A stretch of 64,000 nt of DNA from Stichopus chloronotus (lineage: Eukaryota > Echinodermata > Holothuroidea > Aspidochirotida > Stichopodidae): assembly GCA_021234535.1 (NCBI GenBank), contig CM037840.1:16881415-16945414 (forward strand), in the 5' to 3' direction. The notes under the pieces were generated by a model. It saw only the letters and a list, made by a program, of their open reading frames with translations. It searched no databases and was not told where the DNA came from. Shown here piece after piece: positions 34,060 through 46,229 of this stretch. The position numbers and the translations under genes are program-made. How positions within the stretch are numbered: position 1 is the first letter of the stretch; every line of letters starts with the position of its first letter.

Positions 34060-36775
34060 TGTGGTGTATTCAATGTAAACATACAGCGGAAACTGCTAAC
34101 AGAGCAAAAGTTAACGTTGACAAAAGCAGTAGAGTTGGCGTCAGCCACGGAGATGGCTACACATCATGCAAGTGAAATGCGACCAAGCGGAAATCATTCT
34201 GGATTTCTTTCACATTGATGATGAGGTGAGCGTTAGGCCTCCCTCCAGACCCAGTAATCCTGTTAGTAATTAAACCAAAGGCCAAAATATGGACGTAAGC
34301 AAGTTTTTGTCGACGACCTGGTCAAACCAACAAAGGTCATGTTATCGGTTCTAGGTGAACATAATGCAGACCTTTGCCCTCATAGAGACAAAACATGATT
34401 TTGCTTTCAGAAACTGGGGCATTTGGAAAAGACTTGTCGTCAAAAGAAAAATAAACAGGGATTCAAATAAAGGCCGGGCTCAGTCATATGCCCAGTGAGG
34501 TTGTTGCGTCGTCTAGTCGGGACACATTTCAAGTATATACCGTGTATTCTGCTGATAATGGAACAAGCAAAAACAATAAATTTAGGTAGATGTTAGGGTT
34601 GACCAGTGTACATTGCAATGGTACTTGATGAGACGTGGCGTACCAGAAACACTTGAAACACCGACCGCTGGAGTCTGCAAATGTGCACCTGAAGTCGTGT
34701 ACTGGAGAGAAGGCATTGGTGTACTTGATAAACTTACCGTACCGGTACGGTATGAAGACCAGGAGTATACATTACCACTTTATGAGGTTCAAGGGAACAA
34801 ACCGTCGTTATTTGGTCATCAGTGGTTGCGTAATTTTCGTCTTAACTGGGCTGAAATATTTTCTGTCTTTTCCGGTTGACAACATTTTGTCCAGTTTTCG
34901 AGGCCGGTTCCGTCTCCATGAAGGATCACAAGGGTAAGGTCCATGTGTCACCAGATGCGCAGCCGAGTTTTTGGAAGCCACGTCCAGTACCATACGCGAT
35001 ACTTACCAAAGTCGATACAAGTGATTGAGCCTCGTCGATCGTAGTCATGCCCAGAGCTGATGGATCTACTAGACTGTGCGGTGACTTTAAAGTGTCCATT
35101 AACAAAGTGATTGAAGTAAGTCAGTATTCCTTACCAACTGCCGAAGACCTTTTAGGGGGAAGTTTTTTAGTAAAATTGATTTACCCAGTGCATATCTAGA
35201 ACTAGAGGTTGAAGATAAATGTAAGCAGTATTTAACCATTGATAAACCTATGGCGTTGTATCAGTTTAACCGATTGGCTTTTGGGGTGGCATCAGCGCCT
35301 GCCATTTTTCAATGGACAAAATTTTGCAGGGCATACCATAATGTCTGTTGTTATCTGGATCACATACTAAATGCTACTTCCACTGACGAACACATGAATG
35401 TGTTAAAACAAGTCTTACGTAGACAATAGCAGTATAATGTTAAGGCTAACAGAGACAAGTGCAAGTCTTGGGCAAATTCAGTTGGATAGCTAGGTCATAA
35501 GGTTGATCAAAAGGGGCTACAATCGACAACTGAGAAAGGTCATGCCATCAAACAGGCACAAACCCCCACAAGTTTTACGGAGTTTAAATCATACTTGGGT
35601 CTTCTGAATTACTATGGAAAATTTCTTCCAAATTAGTCATCAACTACCGTTTCATTAAACAATTTACTTCTCAACAGTGAAGTATTATATCATTGTGATG
35701 TAAAGTTGCCCCTAAGGTTGGCATGTGATGCCTGAGCATATGGCATCGGGGCTGTTTTTTCACATATTTTACCTGTAGGGGAGCTCTTAGTAAAGCGGAA
35801 CAAAAATACGCCCAAATCGAAAGAGAGGGGTTGAGTCTCATTTTCGGAATTCGCAAATTTCAGAAATTTCCATTTGTATGGGCGTAACTTCACTCTGTAT
35901 TTTGGGGCCAAAATCACCCGTGCCTACATTGGCATATGCTAGAATTCAGCGTTGGGCGTCGATCCTTTCAAGTTACACGTATGATACAGGAAACTGCAAA
36001 TCTCAAAGTCACGACTACCTTTTCGTATGTAAATGAGTTACAGATCCAGTCCTAATTGGAGTACATGATTGGAGTTTGTAGATAATCTAAAACCCTATTT
36101 CACCTGTAGAACTGAACTTTCAGCTGAACAGCATTGTGTTATGTGAAGTCTAGGATAACAATTCCCCTATTTCCGGTATGAGCCTTTAGAAGGCCATAGC
36201 GCGCAGTTGTGTGAGGTGGCCAGGACTTGACCAGGAGTGAGTCCTGTGTCCGAGCCTGTGCTGCTTGTGCATCAGTCTTCAATCGCCCCAATTACACGTT
36301 GCCACCATGGGAATGGCCTGTCTCTCCCTTAGACCGCCTTCACATAGCTTTCGCTGGATGAACTAAACAGCACGGCTTAGATGTAGTTGATAGCCATTCA
36401 AAATGGTTGGAGATGTTGCCCATGTATTCTACAACTGCGAATAAAAACCATTGATATTCTTTGCACCCTATCTGCATCGTATGGACTTACACGAGAAATC
36501 GTATCCCAAAATAGGCCGCCATTTTCATCTATGAAGTTTGAAGCATTCATAATGAGAAATGGCAAACACACTAAAGTGCCCCATACCTTCCGTGGACAAT
36601 CTAACTTGAACTATCGCAATACATCCCACAGTAACGCAGGTCAAATCCCTGCTAACCTCTTTTAAAAGAGACAGCCAAGAACCAAGCCGTCCATGACAAG
36701 ACAGTAAAAGGGAGATGGTTTCAAGTTAACGATATGGTTCGAGTCAGGAATACCGGAGGAGGTGAGGTTAAATGA
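34060..36775 (+). mobile_element. Second decayed Ty3/gypsy retrotransposon
   Basis: In order: the end of gag (LLTEQKLTLTKAVELAS near 34,100); a zinc-knuckle-like remnant near 34,410; and the protease-RT linker typical of this clade (LPLYEVQGNKPSLFGHQWL, 34,613-34,879). RT runs from about 34,970 (MPRADGSTRLCGDFK near 35,050; SLPTAEDLL near 35,135). The YxDD box reads YLDH at 35,352-35,363. RNase H remnants are at 35,690-36,000 and integrase remnants at 36,280-36,660 (ILCTLSASYGLTREIVSQNR). An integrase C-terminal piece ends near 36,773. Stops are frequent. The loss of the second catalytic Asp makes RT inactive as written. It is a different, more decayed copy than the minus-strand element. Confidence 0.75.
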
Positions 36776-39700
36776 ATCTGGTAATATGGGGAGGGGGTTT
36801 CTCCCTCCAAGGGATGAGTTGAATGGTGTCTGTTGAGAACACTCAACACGTTTATGAACCCAATCAAAGCTAGTTCCTCTTCCACTACCAAGGGACCTCC
36901 TATGCCACCACAACCCCTGATTTGTAAACACATTTTGTATGCTTTCTATATGCTTAATACTGTATGTGAAGTTGTTATGTAGTTTCATATAGTTGTTTGC
37001 AACCGCGCCAGTTAAATTTGAGTTATTGTGAATCCGCCATCTTTGTGTCACGAGCATTCATTAACTTGTCGACTCTGAGAGATGCCACCCCCCGGGACGG
37101 TGTTTCCCCAAACCAACTGCCACCCAGCACTATGTAGTCTGTAGCTAAAACCTTGTTTATATTTGTTAACGGGACGGAACTACTGTATAACAACAGTGCT
37201 ACATATATACTTTGTATCACCGCACTTATCACCTTTCAAAATTTGTGAATACAACCACAAATTCATCCTCGCCAGTACGAGTACTGGCAATGTTGCAATT
37301 GAGTATCAGGAAATTATCATATTTTGCTGTAACACCGTATATTGAGGGTTAAAGACCTGCATAGAATTTGACATAGTAAGAATGTAAAGATCAGCTATTT
37401 ACCGGATGTTTCGTAATGAAATTCGAGTTAATAGCCTTGTAAGCCTTTCCATTTAAAGTAAAAACACTTCTATAAATAGGTTATATATAAATATGCACGA
37501 CGAGTGAACCAATATCAGGTCCAATACATGAACATCCTGGATGACACCAATGATGCACCAGTGAGGAAGCAATTAAAAATACTTGCAAAAAATAGATGAG
37601 ATTTAAATGTACCGTAATGGCAAGAATTTCTTGCTCCAAAGAAAACACTGAATGGACGGAATTGTTTATTGAGTCTAGGCATGTTGGTTGCCAAGCAAAT
37701 GCTTAAACCTCTCTCTGTAGAAAATATTGGAGTTGCATGATGAATTTTATGAAATATTTATTGGAGATCTCAAGTATTTCTGGTAACATAGCTTAACTGA
37801 ATACAGATTTTGAAGAAACTTCCCTTCATTCCCCAAACACAAACTGTATTAGGTCTACTTGTTCATCTGTACTTGGCATGTTTCACAGTAATGGGGTCCA
37901 AGATTGCAATTTGGAAGTTCATCAAAATTTACTGTGATATATTTTTAACCGTTATGCATAGATTCAAATCAGAGTATAAACAATTTTATTAATGCATAAA
38001 CCAGGAGCCCAGCCCAGGAGCCCAGAAACCAATTCACACATACACAGGGATAGCCCATGTGCCCTTCCCTCGCTGGAAATGAAGCCTGCCTATTCTACGG
38101 TGGTGGGTGAGAGGGCTCGGGTTAAGGGTCCTCAGAGTGAGGTAGATCAGCTCCCCCCCCCCCCCCAATTGAGCTAGATCAGCTGATGTAGTAACCAGAT
38201 GAAAGCAATTGGAAAGTGCATTACAAAAACTTGTCTCATTTCCCTATACATGCGTACACTACCGAATCTGTACGTACATTTCGTGAGCACAGGCGCTCAA
38301 CGGAGAACCACACTTGGTTAACTGATATTTCTATCCGCGATGCTCAAATCGCAAAAGTACATACATATTACACGAGGTAAACCCTTTCTCTTTCGTTCTA
38401 TGTGACATTCTACGCAGAAAGTTAAAAAGTAACCACCGGCAAAGCTGATTTTCTTGAGTAAATTGTAGCGCATACCGCTAGTGTACTACTCATTACTATT
38501 GTGACGTCACATTTCATTCATTCCTTTCGGAAGTGATTTACACGTCCTTTTCTCATAAAGTGCAGTTTGTACCCGAAAGAGGAGGCCCTAATCTATAAAT
38601 ATTCATTCTGTATAGATATAGGTTGCATCCCCATCGGCAATCCCTCAAAACAGGAAGGTAATGAATAATTCATTTGTGCACAGTTCAACCCGAATAGGCT
38701 GCCTAATAAACGCCAACAAATTTAGTACAGTACAAAGATGGTCTTAGCAGCATATGTAGAGTTTCAATCATACATTGCCACTTACTGGTAAATATTACGA
38801 CAAGGTATTTATTAAAGCAGTTCCATGTTGATGTACGCACAAACAGCTTCTTGACTACGTAGCATGTTATTGGTCATATTCCTTAGTTGGTGACTTATGA
38901 TGGCTGTGGCAAACAATGGGCACCGCGGGCTTACATACCTACGTACAGTACGTACGTGAAAGCCTATAGACATTACAGCAGGTATAGGCTTGTGCTACAC
39001 TAAAAGTCCATGATCTCTAAAAGTTTGTACGACTGTGAAATTGGGAGGTACTTGCAAATGAAAAACCTTTAAAATTAGCTGAAGGCAAAGAGAACTAGGA
39101 ACGTGGATTTGAAACCAACCGGCCGGGGATGAGACTGAAAAATGGTTGGGCAACAGACTGAGCCAAGTCCGCAGTCAGCTTTACATTGGGAAAGGTGGGG
39201 GACGGAGGGAGGCCGGGAACTGGGGGATACTGGCGGTAATTAAAAGATGACATGCAAATTTCAGCTGTGCACTTGGTATGCTTTAGGTGATGCTGCTGTG
39301 CTGGTCATGGTAGGTGGGGGAACTACCACCTTTTTATCTCATGCTGAGAATTAGCAAGCCCGTAACCCCTCCCCCCATCACTCCCCTCAAGAAAACCACC
39401 TAGCTGCATCACCAGGCTGTCTTCTACCAGCCCCCCTATATTCATGGGTCAGGGTGAAAAACAGCAGCTCTTTTCTCCCTCCTAAATTGCAGCTACAGTA
39501 ATGCAAAATGACCAAACCAGAAACCCACCCTTCCCACTCTTATGCATGCCAACAACAGCTCCACAAAGGTTAGTCTTTTTGGATAAGATGAGCAGTTGAA
39601 GAGCGATGAAGAGCGGTTGATGTGATATTGTATGTGTACCTGAGGAGAGCTAGTAAAAAGAGAAGGGTATCATTAAGTTTGACAGAATATCTATTTCCTT

Positions 39701-40150
39701 CCCATAATTTTTAATCAGCATATAATAAAAGCAACAAAGAACAATGGTGAAAAATAACGAAACTGTACAATATTGCATGCTATGAGGCAAACACATTACA
39801 ATGACGTAATACCATACCCCCCACCCTCTGCACAGTATCAAAATACATCTTCCACGCCTGGAGGGAATTCAAATGCTGGTGCAATTTTACAAATATTGCA
39901 ATGTAATGGGTGAATACACAACATCCACAGTATACTATGCTCAGGCACCACAAACAAGTATCTACCTGTAGCACTAAGGATATACAGTATGTGCACACTG
40001 AGTGGCATCGCACACCTTAAAAAGTCTGGGGGATAATGAAAGAACTGACCGCATGATTCAATGGAGACGTAAAAGAGGAAGTCCCTCAAAAGTACTTATC
40101 CTAACTTAAAGAAATGCCCTTAATGCCATTTCTGAAATGAGGTAGAAATT
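36776..40150. other. Non-coding stretch after the second gypsy element
   Basis: The first ~300 bases are probably the element's tail or LTR, but no boundary is clear. A C homopolymer lies at about 38,151-38,166. Nothing else is supported. Confidence 0.4.
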
Positions 40151-40930
40151 TGGGTAGTATCACATACACGCAGTTAAATGCTAAAATGTATAAAAAAAAC
40201 AGCACCATACAAATAGTTATTAAAATTTTTGAAGCACTGTACTGTATGTAGATGCCTTGGATAGATGGACGGAGATGAAAACCTTTAATCTGTAGTACTG
40301 TAGGAACTACAGTACTGTTCTATAAGATTTCTTTTCCAAAGTCGTAATTTCAACCAATATACTGGACACATGTCTATGAGAGATGTAATACATGGCATGT
40401 ACAGCAAATAATAAAAGACATGTGGATGCAGCAAAATGCAATTCTACCACAGGGAGTGAAGTAATGCCATTCAATTTTCCAAAGCACTAATTAAATATTG
40501 GTCACCAAAAAAGCTTTAAATCTGGTAAATCATTTCCAACAATACCCCTGAATCAATATCAAGAATTTGAATGCACAAGGTCCACATAACATGTTGAGCT
40601 AACCAGTATCACACATAGTCACCACTGAGCAGGCACTGTACTAAAGCAACTGTTAAAATGTTTAAAATGCAACAGAAGTACAAAAATAGTAATTAAAATG
40701 TTAAGTATTGTGGATGCATCATGAGATGGGCAGAGATGGAACAATAACTTTCATAATAAACCTGTAGTAGTAAAATTTCTTGTCTGAAGTTGTAATAGAA
40801 GGCACATATAGCAAATAATTAAAAACATGTGAATGCCGTGATATGTGAATTTCTTACCGCTGGAAGTGAAGTACTGTAATCTCATAAAAATGTCCCAAGC
40901 AATTAAATGTAAGTTTCAAATTTGTAAATG
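40150..40930 (+). repeat. Degenerate tandem duplication (~410-bp period)
   Basis: The segment around 40,190-40,470 recurs at about 40,650-40,890. Matched landmarks include 'GCAAATAATAAAAGACATGTGGA' / 'GCAAATAATTAAAAACATGTGAA' (40,404 and 40,810), 'AAGTCGTAATTTC' / 'AAGTTGTAATAGA', and 'GGAGTGAAGTAATG' / 'GGAAGTGAAGTACTG'. Copy 1 also has a perfect hairpin, AGTACTGTAG-GAA-CTACAGTACT (40,294-40,316). Confidence 0.55.
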
Positions 40931-40992
40931 TGCATTTAATTCCTCATGATAAAATGAACCGTAAACACAATAAATTCCTTTGAGTATAATAC

Positions 40993-42900
40993 TTAAATGA
41001 GTAATTTCACTGCATGTACGGTGCACACATTCTTGGACAAAAGAACAGAACAAAACAATTTAACCCACTTTTCAACTTGTACCTGGAGGGCATCAACACC
41101 CTCTGACTGCAAAGAGTTAAGCATTTCATGCAATTTATAGTATTCTTTCCATACACTGAGCATGACTTCTGTAACCTCTGTAATCATGCACGGGTGGGTG
41201 GGTGTGTATGTTTGTGACTCCCTCCTTATTCGGTATGTACGTGTACCACATTGAGTAGAAGAACCCTATTGTTTTGGTGGAGGTCATTTGGGGGTCAACA
41301 GGGGTTAAATTGTGAAAACCTTGTAAACACGATATCTCAAGAAGCTTGAACAGATGTCATATGAAGTGTGTAGGTTATCTTATTGAGTACAAGAACGCTA
41401 TTATTTTAATGGAGGTCAATGGTCAACAAGGGTGAAACTGTGAAAACATTGTAAATACACTGCGTCAATATACCTGGCATACATAGCATGGCATTGACAC
41501 CTACACCGACGGTATCAAACTTAACAGCTAACATGTATACCAAACATACCAGGTACACTTAGAAAGGTGGATAGTACTTAGCAAAAAGTAAAGCCGTGTG
41601 AAGCAATTGATACCTGCTCGCTCGCTCAGGTAGTCGATCAGAGAGAACGCAACTGAACTGCAAACATATTCTAAGCTTCACACGATGGCTTGTGCTTAGT
41701 TGCCCGATGGATGTTTGCAATATATATGCTATAGTTAGAAGTATGAAATTGGAATAGTCCGTGATTAGGGGTTACAGAAAATTCCAAGACACGCGCTTCA
41801 AGTTGTGTACACAAAAGCTGCGCACCTTGCAGGGCACATCAAAGACAAATTAGTATTTTAGTAGGAAACAATGTTTGTAAGAGAAACAATCGAAAAAAAT
41901 TCTCTTAAGCAGATCATCCAAACCACAATGCATCTGGTCCAGAAAGGTCCCTGTATAAAAGGAAAAACCCCTGATACCAATTTTCTCCAAAAACTGCTCA
42001 TATGCGGTACAATGAGGAAGCTGTGATCGGTTAAAGTCCTTAAATCGTTTTATATTGTAAATACAGTCCAGTCTACGTAGCTCAAGAATAAACAGTGATA
42101 TTAATACATCTGATGTTCGCAAGAACATGTGCAGTACATCAATAAGAATTGACTGAAATATTGGAGGAACTTTACACCCAAAGCGCTTTGAATTTGAGTA
42201 CTGAACTATATCGCCAATAGTTCTTTTTCCTCCAGTTACACTCATGTCACTAAAGGTTTCTTTGTGCTGGTAACAGTAAAGGCAGGGGTAATTGGAGTTA
42301 GCAGTGGATAAACCTAGCACTCAAAAAAGTGTCCACAACTGCGACAATATCACCCAGATGTTGTTTAAGGGGATCATATTTTTCTGAGTCACATATGACA
42401 GTATTCTCTTACCAACATTTGCACCATCCCCACTCAGTTTAACCCTGATTTTTTTTTCATGGACGACTCCACCATGTGACATTTCCTGAATTTTAATTTG
42501 AAGGAGTTCCCTTAAGTCTCTTTGAATATCATGGTTTTTACCAGCACTGAGTTAGGCAAGTTACAATTTTTGGTTAAGGAGTTATAAGCCTGGTCAGAGA
42601 CATGAAAGTTATCCTTCAAAAGGATAGCCAAATTGATAGTATCAATCATCTCCTCTTTAGTATTTTCAGATTCTTGACCATGAAGACCGCTATGTGAAAC
42701 AGTTTCCAACTCGCCATTTGCTGTGCTCTTAATTGTAACACTTTGAAGTTCATACCCTTTTTGTTTTATAGTTTTTAGCTCTGTGGAGAAAATTTGAAGC
42801 AAATTTTGATTGTTTCGAAGACTTTTATATTTCACCTTCAATTTTTGTAGGGTATTGCATAACTTTTCATTTGCCCCTACCATTTGTTTTTAAGGGTTTG
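40993..42900 (-). pseudogene. Transposase-like intronless gene remnant ('LSGDG ... SNYxCxxC' family), split by a repeat
   Basis: On the minus strand: a coiled-coil N-terminal part (42,883-42,512: LCNTLQKLKVKYKSL). Next comes IRVKLSGDGANVGKR (near 42,430), then a one-base shift into CDSEKYDPLKQHLGDI. GLSTANSNYPCLYC (near 42,300) is followed by ILIDVLHMFLRTSDVLISLF and ELRRLD (down to 41,850). The matching C-terminal end (VWKEYYKLHEMLNSLQSE) lies at 41,190-40,993, beyond ~0.65 kb of foreign sequence. I know this domain order from a large family of invertebrate and fish proteins that look transposon-derived. A D-D-E set (GDG, LIDV, ELRR) is conceivable but is inference. Lesions include a T5/A5 shift (42,535-42,539), an internal deletion before GLSTAN, and the insertion. 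Confidence 0.55.
41188..41462 (+). repeat. AGGTCA satellite copy inserted in the transposase-like remnant
   Basis: It has the TG-rich head ('GGGTGGGTGTGTATGTTTGTGAC'-like), GTGGAGGTCATTTGGGGGTCA and 'ACACGATATCTCAAGAAGC', in two units. It begins right where the C-terminal piece of the minus-strand gene ends. Confidence 0.65.
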
Positions 42901-43107
42901 ATTTTCCCGTAGAAGGGGGTTTCTCTAACTACCTCATCTTTTAATATCTTAAAGGCAAGGGTTCGTCTCAAGAATCCAGCGCCTCAGAATTCGTTACGTC
43001 ACTTCCTCTTTGAAGTTTGGTCCTATTGATCACTGACAATAGGATATCGCGATGCGATGGTTGTCACGGTTCACAGTATGAAATTGTACATGCAGTACGT
43101 ACGTTGT

Positions 43108-43123
43108 GTACCATCGATCGCAG
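43108..43123. repeat. 16-bp target-site duplication, left copy
   Basis: GTACCATCGATCGCAG is repeated exactly at 43,723-43,738, flanking the LINE fragment. Confidence 0.75.
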
Positions 43124-43722
43124 ATGGCATTTGCCCCCGCAATGGATGTACAGGATGGGAGAGTGTTACACATGTGTTTTGGCATTGTGACTTTGTGACC
43201 CTCCTTTGGGATTGGTTTCAAGTCGTGACTGATCGCCTCACGTTTTGTAACACATGGACGGTCAGCCGGGACTACGTTTTGTATGGTCTCTCTCCCCCAT
43301 TGTGCAACACAAGTGTTCGCGAGATACTTACCTTTGTATCCGCCTCCATAAAGCTGGCCGTATGGAGAGACCGTTGTAATATTGTATTTAGGGGTGAGGG
43401 GCGGCCTGCGGACGTCGTCTTGGCATCGTTGAAGGCGGAGGTTAGGTTGAGGGTTGAGTCAGACTTCGTTCGTTACTCTAGGTCGACGTTTGGCAGACGG
43501 TGGGGTCCAATTGCTTCGGTGCGGGCGGGCCGGTTGGTGTTGAAGTTGTAATTTTTTGTGGTTCTTGTACATATGTACATATACTGTATTTGTGTGGTTC
43601 TATTACTGTAAGGAACATAATTTTCTGTTTCATTTGGTAGTGTGTAAATAGTTCGCGTTTTTGCTTTTCCTGAGCCGGTTTGTATTTGTTTTGTTTCTGT
43701 GCCGTTTTTACGCACTTAAAAA
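43124..43722 (+). mobile_element. 5'-truncated LINE insertion with target-site duplication
   Basis: The fragment starts in the Zn-type C-terminal region of a LINE ORF2 (CPRNGCTGWESVTHVFWHC near 43,135). It continues through SIKLAVWRDRCNIVFRGEG to a stop near 43,551, followed by about 170 bp of 3' UTR ending in ACTTAAAAA. The identical 16-mers at 43,108-43,123 and 43,723-43,738 are a target-site duplication. This shows insertion by target-primed reverse transcription with 5' truncation. The coding part is one uninterrupted frame, so this insertion is younger than its relative at 24,551-25,815. No reverse-transcriptase core is present, so it cannot move by itself. Confidence 0.75.
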
Positions 43723-43850
43723 GTACCATCGATCGCAGTGTGTACATATTATACAGTCTCACTGCACAGCTAGTGCAACGCTACGTTGTCAATCGTTAAG
43801 AAATATAGGTAGGCTGAGCCGTTCATTCACTACCCCGAAATTGAAAGAGG

Positions 43851-44113
43851 ATGGCCAGATTGAATCCAGACGACAACAAATCAGGAATTCCACGCAAAAA
43901 GAAGGCAGCGGAAAGAAGGAAAGAAAGAGAAAGTACTCGGGTGTAGGTGGTCGATGCTTTTGTAGAGTGGCAACGACAAAAGGCAGCCTTCGAAGAGAAT
44001 GCACACTTATACCAGGCATCGTCACTGTTTTCGCCTGTTGATCTTCCTGCGAAGACACATTCCTTTTTTGCCCAGCATTTGTTGGATACGCATTCTCGAC
44101 ACTGCCTTTTTTG
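43851..44113 (+). CDS. Candidate first exon of an unknown gene, with an in-frame TAG
   Basis: From ATG 43,851 the frame reads MARLNPDDNKSGIPRKKKAA...RKERESTRV, then TAG at 43,944. It continues in the same frame as VVDAFVEWQRQKAAFEENAH ... FFAQHLLDTHSRHCLFC. It ends at TGCAG|GTAAGC, a strong 5' splice site. Both sides of the stop look coding: a basic N-terminus, then an amphipathic region, then C/H residues. I do not recognise the protein. The TAG may be a mutation, an error, or a sign that the first part is not translated. Confidence 0.35.
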
Positions 44114-45221
44114 CAGGTAAGCCTAACTACTGTAGGCTAAATCATGTGGGCTAAATCATAGGCTAAGTAACAAATAGATTTCGAGGTACAATCCATACAT
44201 ACAGCTCATAGCATATTAGAATGATCAAATTACTAGTTAGTGAGTTTTGACTTGCGAAACCAAGATAATTAGATTTGTAGGTATTTTAAATTTCCAGCAG
44301 CTAGAGATTCCAAAGTTTTTATGTTAGATGCGCGAAGTTTTATACATCCATGCAACTGAAACAAAGCCATTATTGATAGTTGATACTGACACTAATTTAC
44401 AGTACTTAGTATTGTGACAGTGAACCTACACCCAGGCCTACAGTCTAGGCCCGGCTAGGGGTATCTAGCACTTGAACAGGGCTGTGCATTATGGTTACAT
44501 GGCCTGGGCTCATTACACTTAACATTGACAGCCCCCTAACCCTTTGCCATTGAATAGGCTATTCCCTATGAAATATATGAAGGATTAGTGTTTGACAAAT
44601 AATTACTGTACGGTATATTACAAAAGTTTAAAAAAAAAAGAAATGTTGCTTCCTTTCCAAGTTGTAGGCCTACCTACTCTTGAAATTAAAAAGACTGGGT
44701 GATGCCACTGGTGCCTCAGTCGACCTCAATGTACAGTATTTAGGCCTACATCACATTATGTCTCATAAAAATCATAAAGGTAGTTGTTAGGAAAATTAAG
44801 CTGAAAATTTTGAAGATTTAGGCAGTCTTTCAAGAAAGGTTGTGTAGCCATATTTTACTGACATAGTTTGTAACTGTGTAATACTGTACTACTTAGACAG
44901 CTTTTTTCAATAAACATTTTGATTTTGGCTGAACTGCAGATGAAAGCGCTGTAATGAGTCACTTCAGTGGAGTCAGTGACTGGATTCACGATTACATCTA
45001 TCAGGAAAATTATATTTCGGCAATTGTTACATTTCTGCAGAGAAGTTATACCATAGTGCAGTTAAGCACCCCTAAAAGCTGCTGAATGGTGTCCAAAATT
45101 GGAAAACCAATTTCATGAAGAAAAAATGAGATTTGGCTGAAATCGTTGTTTTACTTTTCTGATGACTTATAACACATCCTTTTTTATTTCTGCAAAATAT
45201 CAAGGTGACGAACAGTGCCAT

Positions 45222-45550
45222 GGACAACATTGTCAAAAGGCTCATCACAACTTCCTGTCCAGCAAAAAAGAGGAATTAAAAAAATCATGTAAGAGGTATG
45301 CAGTAATAAAAAGTGATTGAACCTTTTGAATGGCAGGAATAAAAACTGTGAATCAGATGAGTCATTATGGTACACCTATTAAACAAATCTTATCAATGGC
45401 TTTTTTATATTATAACAAATTTATTTTTTTTTATGCAGCTGTTGGCACGAAAGAAACTGTCAATCACAGATACAGTGCAGATGGTATGGCAAATAGACAA
45501 CTCTGGTCCATGTTAAATTGCATGCTGAAAGAGAAAACACACTTTTTATG
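45222..45550 (+). CDS. Two candidate downstream exons, unknown protein
   Basis: The first candidate (about 45,222-45,292) reads GDEQCHGQHCQKAHHNFLSS...KKSCK up to AAGAG|GTATGC. The second (about 45,437-45,550) follows TTTTTTTTATGCAG and reads VGTKETVNHRYSADGMANRQ...MLKEKTHFL before GTAAGC. Codon use and Cys/His content look coding. The phases do not join cleanly to each other or to the exon at 43,851, so gene membership is uncertain. Confidence 0.28.
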
Positions 45551-45814
45551 TAAGCACTGTTGGCATAGGTATGAACCATATGGTACAAAAACAGGACTTT
45601 AGATTTTGCAAGACAAGGATAAACTCTATGAATATAATAGGTCATATCACAGGATAATAAGACAAATCTGTTTCATGAAAAGGATACCCATGAATGCTAC
45701 TTTTAAATGGAAAACTTTAAACCTGGCCTACCAAACGCTTTCACCATACTTGAAACTTTGAATATATACCATACTGATGGCAACTTCAGTTAACTACAAC
45801 TGTAGTCTCGATCG

Positions 45815-46229
45815 TCACCTGCAAAATGGAATGCTGAAGTAGCTACTACTAGCCTCGTTTACCGATTGCTGACGCTCCCGGTGTTGTGGAACAACAGCAC
45901 TGATGCCATGTAAGGGCTGACGTGTGGTGTGGAGTGCGAAGGATGGTAATGGCGAGTCGATGGTCCAGCTGATGAGAGATGTTGGCATCGCAACATTCTG
46001 CTTATTTGTCACATTCTTCAGCATATCACTAACTGATTAAATTGTCTTTGAAATCCTGATTCAAGCTCTTTTGTTCCTCTACAAACTTCCTCTCTTCTTT
46101 CTGAAACGACTTGCTGAATTTCTTCGGCTGTTCATCCAAGCATGCGGACACGACAGACAGTGTTGCTCTGATATGGGTGTTCTTTGTCCTCTTACGACCA
46201 TCTTTAAAAGGTAAAAAGTGCAACAACAT
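45815..46229 (-). pseudogene. Possible 3' fragment of a Myb/SANT-type adaptor-like protein
   Basis: On the minus strand, a frame ending FSKSFQKEERKFVEEQKSLN (46,229-46,029) is followed by a frame shifted by one reading QLVSDMLKNVTNKQNV and then a Pro/Gln/His-rich tail (to 45,815). A charged helix rich in E, K and Q at the C-terminus is common in Myb/SANT-like proteins linked to DNA transposons. No DNA-binding domain is visible here. Confidence 0.22.

Noticed and set aside
36662..37057. 131-residue minus-strand open frame
   Set aside because: It lies opposite the integrase C-terminal remnant and tail of the plus-strand gypsy element and has no motif of its own.
43661..44041. 126-residue plus-strand open frame
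   Set aside because: It spans the LINE 3' UTR and target duplication. The better coding frame (from 43,851) is a different one.
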